DNA of 64,000 nt. Origin: Bacteroidales bacterium (lineage in GTDB: Bacteria; Bacteroidota; Bacteroidia; Bacteroidales; UBA10428). How positions within the stretch are numbered: position 1 is the first letter of the stretch; every line of letters starts with the position of its first letter. The stretch lies in contig JAFGGU010000052.1 of assembly GCA_016930375.1 (NCBI GenBank), forward strand, positions 62,001 through 126,000, in the 5' to 3' direction. Under the pieces are notes generated by a model that saw nothing but the letters and a program-made list of their open reading frames with translations, made no database searches and was not told the DNA's origin. This document shows, in pieces, positions 35,080 to 46,600 of the stretch. Position numbers and translations under genes: made by a program.

Positions 35080-36270
35080 ATGTTTAGTAAAGTCCCCTTC
35101 AGTGAACTCGATTCCCGTCTGAAACGGTTTAGAGTTATTATGGACACCCAGAACCCCGACTGGAAACTGGCGGTTATCTTCAATAAAATAAACCTGTACT
35201 ATCTGACAGGAACCATGCAGGATGGAATGTTGCTGATTCCGCGTGATGATGAAGCCATACTGTGGGTTCGCAGGAGTTATGAAAGGGCAGTGGATGAATC
35301 CCTTTTCCCCGACATCAGGCCCATGAACAGTTTTCACGATGCGGCCAAAAGCTATACTTCCAAACCTTCAGTTATATACACTGAAACTGAATTTGTTCCG
35401 CTCGCCTTTTTGCAGCGATTCCAAAAGCATTTCCCATTTACGGAGGCTTTATCGCTGGATGCCCGGATAGCCTGCGCCAGATCTGTAAAAAGTGATTATG
35501 AACTTGATCTGATGATCCGGTCCGGTGAACAGCACCGCATTGTATTGGAAGAGCGGGTTCCGGAACTTTTACGGGAGGGCATTAGCGAGGTTGACCTGGT
35601 GGGGGAACTGTATGCCGAAATGTTGAAACAAGGACACCATGGCGTGGCCCGGTTCGGCATGTTCGGCACTGAAATCGCCATCGGCCATATCGCTTTCGGC
35701 GAAAGCAGCCTGTATCCGACCAGCTTCAACGGTCCAGGAGGAAACTACGGCATGAGCCCGGCAGTTCCCCTGATCGGGAACCGGAACAGAAAACTGAAGA
35801 AGGGCGATCTGGTTTTCATTGATATCGGCTTTGGCCTGGAGGGTTATCACACCGACAAAACGCTGAATTATATTTTCGGGAAGGAACCGGATGAAGAGGT
35901 TCTCAGGGAGCACAACGTTTGCCTAGATATTCAGTCACGCCTCGCAGAGCAGTTGAAACCGGGAGTCATCCCTTCTTCCCTGTATGATCAAATCATGAAC
36001 AGCCTGCCCCCTGATTTTCAAAAGAATTTCATGGGCTTTGGCAACCGGCAGGTAAAATTTCTGGGGCACGGCATTGGCTTGGTAATCGACGAAATACCGG
36101 TGATCGCCAAGGGCTTTGATACCCCCCTTGAAGAAAACATGGTGCTTGCCCTGGAACCCAAAAAAGGGATAGCGAACGTGGGAATGGTAGGAATTGAGAA
36201 CACTTTCATCGTAACTCCCGAGGGCGGGCAGTGCATTACAGGCTACAGTAAAGGCCTGGTGACCGTTTGA
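35080..36270 (+). CDS. M24 family metallopeptidase (Xaa-Pro aminopeptidase-like)
   Basis: 396 residues. The N-terminal creatinase-like domain runs about 1-150; the C-terminal pita-bread domain has all five metal ligands: two Asp in VFIDIGFGLEGYHTDKT, His in KFLGHGIGLV, Glu in ALEPKKG and Glu in GIENTFIVT. It would remove an N-terminal residue before proline, or cleave related dipeptides, using two Mn/Co/Zn ions; cytoplasmic. It converges with the REC-HisKA-REC-AraC gene, whose stop is 5 bases away. Confidence 0.92.
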   Translation: MFSKVPFSELDSRLKRFRVIMDTQNPDWKLAVIFNKINLYYLTGTMQDGMLLIPRDDEAILWVRRSYERAVDESLFPDIRPMNSFHDAAKSYTSKPSVIYTETEFVPLAFLQRFQKHFPFTEALSLDARIACARSVKSDYELDLMIRSGEQHRIVLEERVPELLREGISEVDLVGELYAEMLKQGHHGVARFGMFGTEIAIGHIAFGESSLYPTSFNGPGGNYGMSPAVPLIGNRNRKLKKGDLVFIDIGFGLEGYHTDKTLNYIFGKEPDEEVLREHNVCLDIQSRLAEQLKPGVIPSSLYDQIMNSLPPDFQKNFMGFGNRQVKFLGHGIGLVIDEIPVIAKGFDTPLEENMVLALEPKKGIANVGMVGIENTFIVTPEGGQCITGYSKGLVTV

Positions 36271-36275
36271 GGATA

Positions 36276-38498
36276 TTATTCCATAATTTGCTTCTGGTAA
36301 TCTGACGGAAGCATTCCGTATTTCTCCCTGAAACACTTGGCAAAATAGGACAGGTTGTTGAATCCTACCTCATAGGTAACTTCGGCAACATTGCCAAAGT
36401 TTTGTTTTAAAAGCTGCGCGGCCCGTTGAAGCCTTAGGTTCCGAATTATTTCACCGGGAGTCTGATTCACCAGTGCTTTTAATTTCCTGAATAATTGCAT
36501 CCGGCTCATTCCCATTTCGGGATAAAAACTGTTCACATCGAAATTGCAGTCGCTGATGTTTTTTTCAATAACCTTCCTGGCCTGTTCAAGGAATCTTTCA
36601 TCCACCGATTCCACTTTTGACACAACGGCATCAGAAAAAACCTGATGGGTGTATTTTTCCCTTAATTTATTCCTCTGGTCAATGAGGTTTTTTGTTCTTG
36701 TAATCAACTCTTTGCTGTTATAAGGCTTGGTTATATAGTCATCAGCGCCCGTCTGAAGTCCTTCAATCTTATGGTCCACTTCAGCTTTTGCCGTCAGCAT
36801 GATCACAGGAACATGGCTTAGGCGGTCATCTGTTTTCAAATTCCGGCACAATTCAATGCCATCCATCTCAGGCATCATCAGATCTGTGATGATCAGATCA
36901 GGAATGATCGCAACAGCCTTTTCCAGGCCTTCTTTCCCGTTTCCCGCTTCTTTTACCAGAAAATCAGCACCAAGTGATTCCCGGATGTGACGCCGGATAT
37001 CCTGGCTGTCATCAATGACCAATACGATAGGCCGGTCGCTGTTCCCTGTGATTTCATAGCTGTCCTCGCTCTCTTTCGGGGAATTATCAGGAATGCTGCA
37101 TTTGATGATCATGGATTGTCCTTCCACGACTTCGTTTTTTACAATAACATATTCGTTGGGTTTCAGATGATCCTTTCCGACGGGCAACCTGACAATAAAA
37201 CGGCTGCCCTTTTTGGGATCACTTTCGACCCTGATATCGCCGTGCTGCAAAGTGGTCAATTCTTTGATCAGGGAAAGTCCGATCCCTGTGCCGCTGGTTT
37301 CTTTTTTCCAGCCATCTTCAACCTGGTAGAAGCGGTCGAATATTTTTTCAAGCTGTTCCACGGGTATACCGGGACCCGAGTCGCTTACCCAAAGTTCAAC
37401 ATCCCTGGTATCGCCTGCACTCTTTTGATCCTCAATGGAAACGTGGCAGATTATTTCGCCATGATCGGGGGTATACTTGAATGCATTCGAGAGCAGGTTA
37501 ACCAGGATCTTTTCCATCATATCCCTGTCGAAAAAGCAATTCAGAGTTTCTTCGGGAATCCGGATGTTGTATTTAATTTTCTTTCTCTCTGCCAGCGGGA
37601 CAAATCCCCGGGATACCAGCCGGAGTGCCTTGTGAAGATCATAATACATCAGGTTCAGTTTCATGCTGCCGGCATCAATCTTTGCCAGATCAAGTAATTG
37701 ATTTACAAGCCCAAGTAATCTTAAAGCATTCCTGTGCATGATTTCAATGGTATCTTTTTTATTGGAGGAGAGCTCCTTATCCACCATGAAATCTTCCAAT
37801 GGTCCGAGGATCAGGGTCAGGGGTGTTCGGAATTCGTGGGAAACATTGGAAAAGAAACGGGTCTTCATCTGATCCATTTCCATGATCTTCACATTCTTAC
37901 GTTCCAGGTCAGCCGTTCTTTCCTTTACAATGCGCTCCAGGTTACGCCGGAGATCTTCCAGCCGGGTAAGGGAATCATATGCCCGCAAGGAAGCCAGGGT
38001 TACGGTGAACAGTTTGAAAGTGGTGAGTTCTGTTTTGGTTTTGTAATCATTGATCTCATAGGTGGCAATAACCTCGCGTTCAGGAGCCTGTCCGGGATAT
38101 CCCGTACGTAAAACGATCTGTGTAAAATGGTTTTTCAGTACATCCCTGATGTGTTTCACCAGATCGAGTCCTGCATGGTTGGTTTCCATCACCACATCCA
38201 GGAAAATCAGCGCAATATCCTTGTTTTTGGGCAACAATTGCCGGGCTTCCTCACCGGAGTATGCATGCAGAAACTGTATCTCTTTGCCCCGGAATGCAAA
38301 TCCTTTTAAGGCCATCCGGGTCACACTGTGTATGTCTTCTTCATCATCCACCAGAAGCACCTTCCAGGAGTCAGTTGGAACAGAAGATGCGGAACGCTTT
38401 TCTTCAGGCAATTCGGCACCGTCTTTAAACAGAAGGGAATCCTCCCTTTCCATCGGGTTATCTGTTCCAAAGAGCTTCTCTTTACCGTTATTTTCCAT
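36276..38498 (-). CDS. Soluble hybrid regulator: REC-HisKA-HATPase-REC-AraC
   Basis: 740 residues, no membrane segment. REC1 is at about 45-170 (DDEEDIHSV, phospho-Asp101 in LIFLDVVME). A coiled linker leads to HisKA (SHEFRTPLTL, His221), HATPase (NAFKYTPDHGE, DSGPGI, GTGIGLSLI), REC2 (VIDDSQD, phospho-Asp539 in IITDLMMPEMDG) and an AraC-type DNA-binding domain (about 640-740; MSRMQLFRKLKALV, VGFNNLSYFAKCFREKYG). It can therefore receive a phosphate at REC1, relay it internally and bind DNA. It lacks its own sensor and is 4 bases downstream of a propeller kinase that lacks REC and HTH, so the two are probably partners. Likely target genes include its own locus (inference). Confidence 0.9.
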   Translation of the reverse strand: MENNGKEKLFGTDNPMEREDSLLFKDGAELPEEKRSASSVPTDSWKVLLVDDEEDIHSVTRMALKGFAFRGKEIQFLHAYSGEEARQLLPKNKDIALIFLDVVMETNHAGLDLVKHIRDVLKNHFTQIVLRTGYPGQAPEREVIATYEINDYKTKTELTTFKLFTVTLASLRAYDSLTRLEDLRRNLERIVKERTADLERKNVKIMEMDQMKTRFFSNVSHEFRTPLTLILGPLEDFMVDKELSSNKKDTIEIMHRNALRLLGLVNQLLDLAKIDAGSMKLNLMYYDLHKALRLVSRGFVPLAERKKIKYNIRIPEETLNCFFDRDMMEKILVNLLSNAFKYTPDHGEIICHVSIEDQKSAGDTRDVELWVSDSGPGIPVEQLEKIFDRFYQVEDGWKKETSGTGIGLSLIKELTTLQHGDIRVESDPKKGSRFIVRLPVGKDHLKPNEYVIVKNEVVEGQSMIIKCSIPDNSPKESEDSYEITGNSDRPIVLVIDDSQDIRRHIRESLGADFLVKEAGNGKEGLEKAVAIIPDLIITDLMMPEMDGIELCRNLKTDDRLSHVPVIMLTAKAEVDHKIEGLQTGADDYITKPYNSKELITRTKNLIDQRNKLREKYTHQVFSDAVVSKVESVDERFLEQARKVIEKNISDCNFDVNSFYPEMGMSRMQLFRKLKALVNQTPGEIIRNLRLQRAAQLLKQNFGNVAEVTYEVGFNNLSYFAKCFREKYGMLPSDYQKQIME

Positions 38499-38502
38499 GG
38501 GT

Positions 38503-41500
38503 CTATGTTGTTATGGGTAATTCAATCATGAACAGCACTCCTTTCCCGGGATTGCTTTTACAGGATATGCTTCCGTGCAACTTTTGTTTGACAATATTAT
38601 AAACGATATTGAGACCTAACCCGGTACCTTTGTGCTGATCGGAAGTATAAAAGGGCTCAAAAATGTGCGGAAGGTCAGTACTGCTGATACCGTTTCCATC
38701 ATCGCGGTATTCTATTTCAAGCCTTCTTTCCTTTTGTTTGGCGGTAATGGTAACTGTCCCCTGCTGTCTGTCGTGAAAACCATGTGTAAAGGTGTTCAGC
38801 AGCAGATTGGTGAATACCTGGGCATAGGCCCCCGGATACGAATTCAATAAAAGCTCTTCGTCACAATAAAGGTTGAATGTGATATCCTTGTGTTTGAATT
38901 TTGGGGACAGACTGCGGATGATGTCCCCGAGGTAAGATTTGAAATTAAAGGAACGCTGCTGTTCCGAGACCTGGTCAACGGATACCTGCTTGAAACTCTG
39001 GATAAGCAGTGCCGTACGCTCCAGGTTCTTATGGATCAGACTGGCGGAATCATTGGCCGACTCCAGGAATTCCTTGAAGTCTTTGCGGCTGATCTCATCC
39101 TTTTTATACATTACCGCCATTTCCTTTATTTCTTCCTGTAAATTGCTGACGGCCGTCACCCCAATACCTACCGGTGTATTGATTTCGTGCGCTACACCGG
39201 CCACCAGTCCACCTAGGGCTGATAACTTTTCTGATTCGATCAGCTGCTCCTGTGTTTTCTGCAGGTTTTCGAGGGTGGTTTGCAGTTCTTCCTTTTGCTG
39301 CATCAGCTCTTCTTTCTGTTCTTCCAGCAAAGTATTTACTTCCTGTATTTCTTCTGTTCTGTCATTTACCTGTTTTTCCAGGATTTCCTTCTCCTTTCTG
39401 ATCCTTTGCATGCGCCAGAATATATATCCCCTCAGCATCAAAAGGAACAGAACGGCATAAACTATGTATGCTATGGCTGTTTTCCAAAAAGGAGGATGGA
39501 TAAAGATGCGGATGGATGTGCCTTCCTCGTTCCAGATGCCATCATTGTTCGAGCCTCTCACCCTGAAAACGTATTGTCCCGGATTCAGATTTGTATAGGT
39601 AGCCATACGATTGGATGCATTCGTGTAGATCCACTCTTTCTGGTATCCTTCCAGCATGTAGGCATATTTGTTTTTCATGGGATCATTGTAATCCAGGGCT
39701 GCGAAGGTGAATGACACATCATTCTGGTTGTATTTGAGATGGATTTCCGTGGTATAAGCGATATTCCTTGTCAATATGGCTTTTCTTGCTGAATCAACCC
39801 GTACGGATTTATTAAACAATCTGAGATCTGTAATTACAACAACCGGAACATTGTTATTTTTATGCAAATCATCCGGATTAAAACGGTAAAAACTGCCCAA
39901 TCCACCAAAGTATATCCTGCCGGTTTTATCCTTGAAGGAGAGTTTTGACCAATGTTTTACTTTCGGCAGTCCGTTGCTTTCATTAAATGTTTTGATAACA
40001 TACGTTGCCGGATCCATCATGGAAAGTCCGTCGGTTCCGCTAAGCCATAAACAGCCATGATTGTCTTCCTCTATGGAAAGAACATTGTTATTGCATAATC
40101 CATCCTCCTGTGTCCATTTGCGGATACTGTCTGAGCCGGTGTCCAACCTGATCAGGCCTTTTGTGGTCCCGAACCATAGTATTCCAGCCCTGTCCTCGTG
40201 TATCTTATTTATTTCCCATCCGTCCCTTGTTATCATTTGATTGACATCAGCATACGCATTATTCCGAGGCAGAGAATCAATCTCCCCTGTTGTTTCGTTC
40301 ATGGCAAACCTGCTCAATCCTTTGTCGGTTCCCGCCCATATTTCCCTGTTTCTGAGGATATCAAGCGATGTAATCCAATGATCAGCAATATATTGATTTA
40401 ATTTATGGGTATTTATGTTATACAACCAGAATCCCTGATCTGAGGTACTGAGCACAATATAATCTTCAAACCTGAATAGATCCATTACACTTGTATTATT
40501 AATATATTGGGTAAATAGTTTCTGTGATTTGCCGGTTTTAACATTAAGGCGCCAGACGCCATATTGTGCGCCAACCCAAAGATTATCTTTATCGATTTCC
40601 AGTACCGACCAGGTAAGGTTTCCCATAGTATCCCGGGCGGCAGGGTCAGTCAGTTTAAAATTGGCAACCTTCCCATCTTTGGTGATTTTATACAATCCGC
40701 TGCCCCAGTTGCAGATCCATAGATTACTACTCTGGTCTTCAGTGCAATATGTAAAATCATATTTTGCAGGAGGATCGCCTGCCAGCTTTTCTTCAAGATG
40801 GGTAAATAAAATATTTCCTTCGCGGATACGCCTTATCCGGCCTGACTCATGGCATGTCCATATCAAGCCGGTATGGTCACTGATAACCGACCGTACTTCA
40901 CTGAATAAACCTCCTTCCGGTTTGTCCATTTCAGGGTAAACCTTTTCATACTGTGCATTGGCATGCTGATCAAGGGTCATTTTTACCAGACCATGGAAGG
41001 CGGTTCCGAACCAGAAGTCTTTCCGGGCATCTATAAGAAATGTGCGGGCCCATGCATCCCAGCCAAAGTCAATACTAAAATCGGGTGAATAATACCGGAA
41101 ATCAAGTTGGTCTTTGTCAATGACCGAAGGGGTAATGGCCTTTGTCAGGTTCGATATTCGTGTAAATCCACCCAGGGAACGTACCCAGATTACATCCGGA
41201 TCTTCTTCAACTACTGTTATTACATATTCATTGATTAGCTTTGATTTGCAATCAGAATGGTCATCAATTCTTGTAAATTTATTATTATCAGTATCATATA
41301 TGAAAAGTCCCTGGGGTGTTCCTACCCAAATGTACCCCCTGCTGTCCTCGTATATTTCCCAAACAGAAAATCGTGAGCTGTCCGATTCCGGAAACCGATA
41401 ATTTGTTATTGTAAAAACCGAATCAATGCCATTTTCAAAGATCAAATCCTTCATCTTGTTGCCATCCTTAACTTTTGGCACCATTTTATACACCCCGTAC

Positions 41501-41919
41501 GTTGCCCCGCACCATAAAATGCCATTCCTGTCCTCCAGCACCTTAAATACACGATTATTCCAATTTGGCTCGGGATGCGGAGGAATATAATATATGAATT
41601 TTTCATTTTCCGGATTCATTACATAAAGGCCATCATTGGTACCCAGCCAGAACAAACCCTGCTTGTCTTCATCCAGATAAAGTACCGGACGTTTAAACTG
41701 ACTATAATTCACAAATTCATATCCGTCATACCGCTGCAAGCCATAATTGCTTCCGCCGATCCAGATAAAACCTCTGTGGTCCTGCAACATCCGGGATAAA
41801 TCAGTAGCCGGATGCAAACCTTGTTCATAGTTGAGTTCACGAATGGTTCTGCTTTGGGTATAGCTATGCCGGCATAAAAAGAGACATGGCAGACAACACA
41901 ACAGGATAAACTTTTTCAT
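38503..41919 (-). CDS. Propeller-sensor histidine kinase (reg_prop, Y_Y_Y, HisKA, HATPase)
   Basis: 1138 residues. A signal peptide (MKKFILLCCLPCLFLC) opens the protein. About 14 reg_prop blades form two beta propellers (repeat core xGxLWxGTxxGL, e.g. DRAGILWFGTTKGLIR). Then come Y_Y_Y (about 700-780, YKLEGYxxxW-like YMLEGYQKEWI), one membrane helix (IAYIVYAVLFLLMLRGYIFW), a Glu/Gln-rich coiled coil, HisKA with His911 (GVAHEINTPVGIG), and HATPase (DDGNGI, IFEPFYTS, GTGLGL). It resembles Bacteroidota HTCS sensors but stops after HATPase. The start at 41919 is the signal-peptide ATG. It reads 4 bases into the REC-AraC regulator gene. Close paralogue at 43603-46995. Confidence 0.93.
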   Translation of the reverse strand: MKKFILLCCLPCLFLCRHSYTQSRTIRELNYEQGLHPATDLSRMLQDHRGFIWIGGSNYGLQRYDGYEFVNYSQFKRPVLYLDEDKQGLFWLGTNDGLYVMNPENEKFIYYIPPHPEPNWNNRVFKVLEDRNGILWCGATYGVYKMVPKVKDGNKMKDLIFENGIDSVFTITNYRFPESDSSRFSVWEIYEDSRGYIWVGTPQGLFIYDTDNNKFTRIDDHSDCKSKLINEYVITVVEEDPDVIWVRSLGGFTRISNLTKAITPSVIDKDQLDFRYYSPDFSIDFGWDAWARTFLIDARKDFWFGTAFHGLVKMTLDQHANAQYEKVYPEMDKPEGGLFSEVRSVISDHTGLIWTCHESGRIRRIREGNILFTHLEEKLAGDPPAKYDFTYCTEDQSSNLWICNWGSGLYKITKDGKVANFKLTDPAARDTMGNLTWSVLEIDKDNLWVGAQYGVWRLNVKTGKSQKLFTQYINNTSVMDLFRFEDYIVLSTSDQGFWLYNINTHKLNQYIADHWITSLDILRNREIWAGTDKGLSRFAMNETTGEIDSLPRNNAYADVNQMITRDGWEINKIHEDRAGILWFGTTKGLIRLDTGSDSIRKWTQEDGLCNNNVLSIEEDNHGCLWLSGTDGLSMMDPATYVIKTFNESNGLPKVKHWSKLSFKDKTGRIYFGGLGSFYRFNPDDLHKNNNVPVVVITDLRLFNKSVRVDSARKAILTRNIAYTTEIHLKYNQNDVSFTFAALDYNDPMKNKYAYMLEGYQKEWIYTNASNRMATYTNLNPGQYVFRVRGSNNDGIWNEEGTSIRIFIHPPFWKTAIAYIVYAVLFLLMLRGYIFWRMQRIRKEKEILEKQVNDRTEEIQEVNTLLEEQKEELMQQKEELQTTLENLQKTQEQLIESEKLSALGGLVAGVAHEINTPVGIGVTAVSNLQEEIKEMAVMYKKDEISRKDFKEFLESANDSASLIHKNLERTALLIQSFKQVSVDQVSEQQRSFNFKSYLGDIIRSLSPKFKHKDITFNLYCDEELLLNSYPGAYAQVFTNLLLNTFTHGFHDRQQGTVTITAKQKERRLEIEYRDDGNGISSTDLPHIFEPFYTSDQHKGTGLGLNIVYNIVKQKLHGSISCKSNPGKGVLFMIELPITT

Positions 41920-41960
41920 AATATATTGTAGATAAGCGATATATAGGTGACCTGGAAACA

Positions 41961-43475
41961 TCAAGCCGGGAGATTCAGCCGGTTCATGATTTCATTGAAC
42001 CGGGGATCGTTGTAAAGATCCTTGTAATATACATAGTTTTTAAACCAGGGTACAAAATCGTGACGCTGGTTGTAAGCAGCCTCGATCCAATGAAAGGCTT
42101 TATCTTTATCGCCTAAAGCTACATATATATCAGCCAAACCCCAGGTAAACCAGTAACTGTTATATTTTTCCAGTTCAGCTGCCACTTCAAGCGCCTCTTT
42201 TTTCTTTCCGGCGCGTGCATATGCTACACCCAGGCCGCACTTTAGAGCCGGTGAAACGGCTGCACCCTTTTTGTGTGATTCGATGGCTTTGTCGTACATT
42301 CCTTTTTCAGCATAAGCCGAACCCATTATATAATGTGCCATGGGGTAATTGGGGTCCAGTTCAAGTGTCTTTTGCGCTGCCTCTATGGCATTATCGTACT
42401 TGCCCACCCAAAAATACAACCAGGCGAGATATCCGGGGCAAATGGGGTCCAGCGGATCAATCTCCATGGCACGCTTCATTTCCTCTTCGGCCGCAGGCAA
42501 CTGGTCTTTTTTCAGGCACAGATACCAGGCCAGGGTGTAATGTAATGATGCGATATTCGGATTAATGGAGATGGCGCGTTTTAAAGCATTTTCAGTTGCA
42601 ACGAAGTCCCATTCCCTATACAGGTAATTGGTGGCAAGAACTGTATACGCTTCTGCAAGTGTAGAATCCAATTCCAGGGCTTTCAGGGCATACTTTTTTG
42701 CAGATTCAGCCGCTCCTTCACCTGCGTCTGAAGCATGGCCTGCATTGCTATAACCAAGGGCAAGTCCCAGGTAGGGCAAAGGATCTGAAGGATCAATGGC
42801 AATGGCTTCATTCAGATACCTGAAACCTTGTTTAACACCTTCCGGTGTTAATTTATTCATATAAAAAACTCCCTGGAGATACTTTTTATAAAGTTCAGAA
42901 TTCACCGGCCGCTCTGTGTTGAGACGTGTTTTTTCCTGCTGTGTCATATCAGCCCTGACGTTCTTCACGATTTGTTTCGTTATATCCCTGTAGATGGTTA
43001 AACTGTTGCTCAATTCCAGATCATACGTTTCTTTCCATATCTCCTTTTCTTCCGGAAACAACTGAATTAGCTGAACCAGCAGTCGCATTCCCTGATCGGT
43101 GCATACCATGGAATGCTTCACGATAATATTAGCACCCAGTTCATTGCCTATTTGCTGTCCGGTTAAATCACTGTCCAGGTATCTTTGCGTGGCACTCTGG
43201 GATTTCACCAGCAAGCTGTTGATGCTTCCAAGTTCTCCGATGATTGCATCATGCATGCCGGCCGACAGATATTCCATTTCTGGATCACACATGGAATTGG
43301 AAATCGGAATGACGGCAATAGAAGGATTTTCAATGCTGCCAGCGGCTTTTCCTTCCCGAATACAGGTATTTAAAGTAGAGATCAGGAAAAAAGCGGCAAG
43401 AACGGTGATGGCAGTTAGCCATAACTTCCGGGAACAACCAGGTTTCCGGAAACCGGTCAACCATTTTTTTTTCAT
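41961..43475 (-). CDS. Membrane-anchored TolB-N/TPR protein
   Basis: 504 residues. An N-terminal cytoplasmic stretch and a membrane helix (LWLTAITVLAAFFLISTL) come first. A TolB-N-like domain follows (IAVIPISNSMCDPEMEYLSAGM, DAIIGELGSINSLLVKSQSA, GQQIGNELGANIIVKHSM), the module found in CadC/adenylate-cyclase-linked TPR proteins. About eight TPRs make up 250-504 (e.g. LDPNYPMAHYIMGSAYAEKG). It lies between two paralogous propeller kinases on the same strand, 41 bases ahead of one. A scaffold or signal-modulating role is likely (inference). The start at 43475 was chosen because the preceding in-frame residues look non-protein-like and lie in the intergenic gap. Confidence 0.82.
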   Translation of the reverse strand: MKKKWLTGFRKPGCSRKLWLTAITVLAAFFLISTLNTCIREGKAAGSIENPSIAVIPISNSMCDPEMEYLSAGMHDAIIGELGSINSLLVKSQSATQRYLDSDLTGQQIGNELGANIIVKHSMVCTDQGMRLLVQLIQLFPEEKEIWKETYDLELSNSLTIYRDITKQIVKNVRADMTQQEKTRLNTERPVNSELYKKYLQGVFYMNKLTPEGVKQGFRYLNEAIAIDPSDPLPYLGLALGYSNAGHASDAGEGAAESAKKYALKALELDSTLAEAYTVLATNYLYREWDFVATENALKRAISINPNIASLHYTLAWYLCLKKDQLPAAEEEMKRAMEIDPLDPICPGYLAWLYFWVGKYDNAIEAAQKTLELDPNYPMAHYIMGSAYAEKGMYDKAIESHKKGAAVSPALKCGLGVAYARAGKKKEALEVAAELEKYNSYWFTWGLADIYVALGDKDKAFHWIEAAYNQRHDFVPWFKNYVYYKDLYNDPRFNEIMNRLNLPA

Positions 43476-43602
43476 TAGAATTGGGTTTTTGGCGGTTGTT
43501 AAACAAGTTAGGTAAAAGGTTTTTAAAATCAAAATCTTCTCAGGGGAAAACTGTTCTTTATAATCCTTATTTACAATGATTTCTGCCTTAATTGCATGCC
43601 GG

Positions 43603-46600
43603 TTAACCCGAAGGGATTTCGATCTTAAACAGTACCCCCGTTCCGGGTTCACTTTCGCAGGTAATATTGCCATGCAGCTTCTGCCGGATCAGATTGTAAA
43701 TGATGTTCAATCCCAACCCCGTGCCCTTACGTTCATCAGAAGTGTAAAATGGTTCAAAAATATGGGGCAGGTCCTTTTTAGCAATACCATGGCCATCATC
43801 ACGATATTCAATATGGAGCATTTTACCGGTTGAACTCACCCCGATGTTAACAGTTCCCCGATCCCTTTCATGAAAACCATGCACAATGCTGTTTATGATA
43901 AGGTTTGTAAAGATCTGGGCAAATGCACCCGGATAGGAATTTAATTCGAGGTCTGCATCACAATCCGTGTTAAAGACAATTTTCTTTTGCTTGTATTTCG
44001 GGTATAAGCTTAGTATGATGTCATCGAGGTAGGATTTTAACCTGAATAAACGTTTTTGTTCGGTTACCTGGTCCACCGAAATTTGTTTGAAGCTTTGAAC
44101 CAGAGAGGCGGTACGTTCCAAATTTTTTTGGATGAGTTCTCCGGTATCGTTAGTCGATTGAAGAAAATCTTTAAAATCGCCCCGACTGATCTCATTTCTT
44201 TTAAACCTTTTAGCCATATTCTGCACATCATCCATCAATGTGGTTATGGCAGTAATGCCTATACCAACAGGTGTATTGATTTCGTGTGCCACCCCGGCTA
44301 CCAAACCGCCCAGGGCTGCCATTTTTTCTGATTCGATCAATTGGTCCTGTGTTTTCCTCAGATTTTCAAGCGTTGTCTGCAGTTCTTCCTTTTGCTGTAA
44401 TAATTCCTCCTTCTGTTCTTCAATCTGCCGGGTTCTTTCGGTAACCTGCAGTTCCAATAAAGCTTTTTCTTTTCTTAGTTTCCAGGTTCGCCAGAAAATA
44501 TATCCTCTCAAAAGCAACAGAAATAGTACGACATACACAATATAGGCCAATGTTGTCTTCCAGAATGGAGGCCTGATAACGATCTGAACGGAAGCCCCCT
44601 GGTCATTCCAGATCCCACTATTATTGGACCCTTTAACTTGAAAAGTGTACCTCCCCGGATTCAGATTGGTATAGGTAGCGATCCTGTTAGTCGCATCCGT
44701 TTCAATCCAATCTTCCTGGTACCCCTCCAGCCTGCAGGCATACCTGTTTTCTGAGGACCTGTAATAATCGAGTGCTGCGAATTCAAATGAGATGTCATTC
44801 TGGTTATAGCGCAGTTTGATGTTTTCGGTGTATGAAATATTGGAGGGCAATATCGCTTTCCTGGTTAAATCAATTTTAACCGGTTTGTTGAACAGTCGGA
44901 AATCTGTAATTACAACAGGCGGAATCATCTTATTGGTTGTTATGCTATCGGGCCGAAAACAGTAATAGCCTCCGATTCCTCCAAAATACAATGCACCTTC
45001 CTTATCCCGGAACGATGCATGGTGACCATGAATCTCAATGGGAAGTCCCTTGCTTTTGTTGAAAGAGGTTATCTTTCCGGTGACGGGATTTAACATGGAT
45101 AAACCGTTTGAAGTTCCTAACCACAGGTTGCCCTGGCCATCTTCTTCAAGGGTACGAATTATATTAAACGATAATCCGTCGCTTTCCATCCATCTTTGGA
45201 TGGAGCCGGAATGCAGATCCATCTTCAGCAAACCATTATTGGTGCCACACCACAAAACACCTTCCCTGCCCGGATAGAGCTTATTGATGGTTTCTGTTAT
45301 TTCCGGTGCGTTTGTTGCCGGAGGAGGCAAAAATGCGATCTCACCTGTGGCATCATTGAGTTCAAATCGGGTTAATCCCCGGCTACCACCTGTGTAAAAT
45401 TCCATATCCCTGGTTCTGCAAATAGAAAACAGAATATTCGACTTTAAGCCGGGGCCAGTGTTTTGATCGTACTTATAGCGTTTTAAATCTTCCGTTTGCA
45501 AATTGTAAACAAACAGACCTTCACCCCATAAGGTAAACAAAACATATTTGTTGATCCTCTGAATATCATATACATAATTATTAAGTTCGCCAAATTTGGT
45601 ATCGGTAAACAGTTTCCTGGATCTGCCCGTTCCGGCATTGAATTGCCAAATGCCATTGGCCGCTCCTATCCAGAAAATCCCCTTTTCAATTTCCAAAAGA
45701 GATATCACACCGTTTCCTGACTTATCACGAATAGCATCATCTGTGATAGGATAGTTGATTACTTTCTCTTCCTTGTTTATTTTATACAATCCGCCTCCCA
45801 ATGTGCCGGTCCAGAGATTTTCAGCTTCATCTATATAAATCGGATTGAGATCGTAATTGGAGAAGTGAAGTCTGACCAGTTCTTTATAGGAAGTAAAACA
45901 ATTCCCCTCCGGATCAAATTTCCGGATACCGCCATACTGGTGTCCTGCCCATATCAAACCTGTTCTGTCCTTCATTAACGAGAAAATGGTTCTGATTCCT
46001 TCACCTTCTGGTTCCAGCAGATCTGTATACACCTCTTTGAACTTAGGCTTCCTGTCTTTATCATACTCCATCAGCATGAGACCGTTTAGGTAAGTCCCGA
46101 CCCATATCGTGTTTTTATCTCCCTTCAGAAGTCCCATAATTAGCTTGTTATCAAGGTATTGCTTAAAATCAAGATGTGTTCTAACAATCGCTTTTCCTGC
46201 AAGGGATGCTGCAATATTCGATATTCTGAATACGCCGTTGCCTGTGCCCACCCAGAAAACATCCGGGTTTTCTTCCATGATGCTGCTTATGAAAGGATCA
46301 CTGAATCTTGACTTTCCGGATACATCGTCATCGATACGTGTACAAGATCCGTTCTCGGAATTAAGAATGTATACACTTCCTTTTCCTCCGATCCACAGGC
46401 GTCCCCGACTGTCCTCAACTATCTCGCTGATTTGGTTACTTCCTGAATTACTGTCTCCTTTTTTGATTTTTACAACCGAGATGGTGAAGGCCGTCTCAAT
46501 TCCTTTACTAAAGATTTCATCTTTTAAAAATGTGCCCAACTTGTTACCGGGTTTCATCTTTAACAGCCCGTTGGCCGTGGCGCACCATATGTTTCCGTTC

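Noticed and set aside
36987-37697. A 236-codon open frame antisense to the REC-HisKA-REC-AraC gene
   Set aside because: Shadow frame over conserved kinase domains; no recognisable protein.
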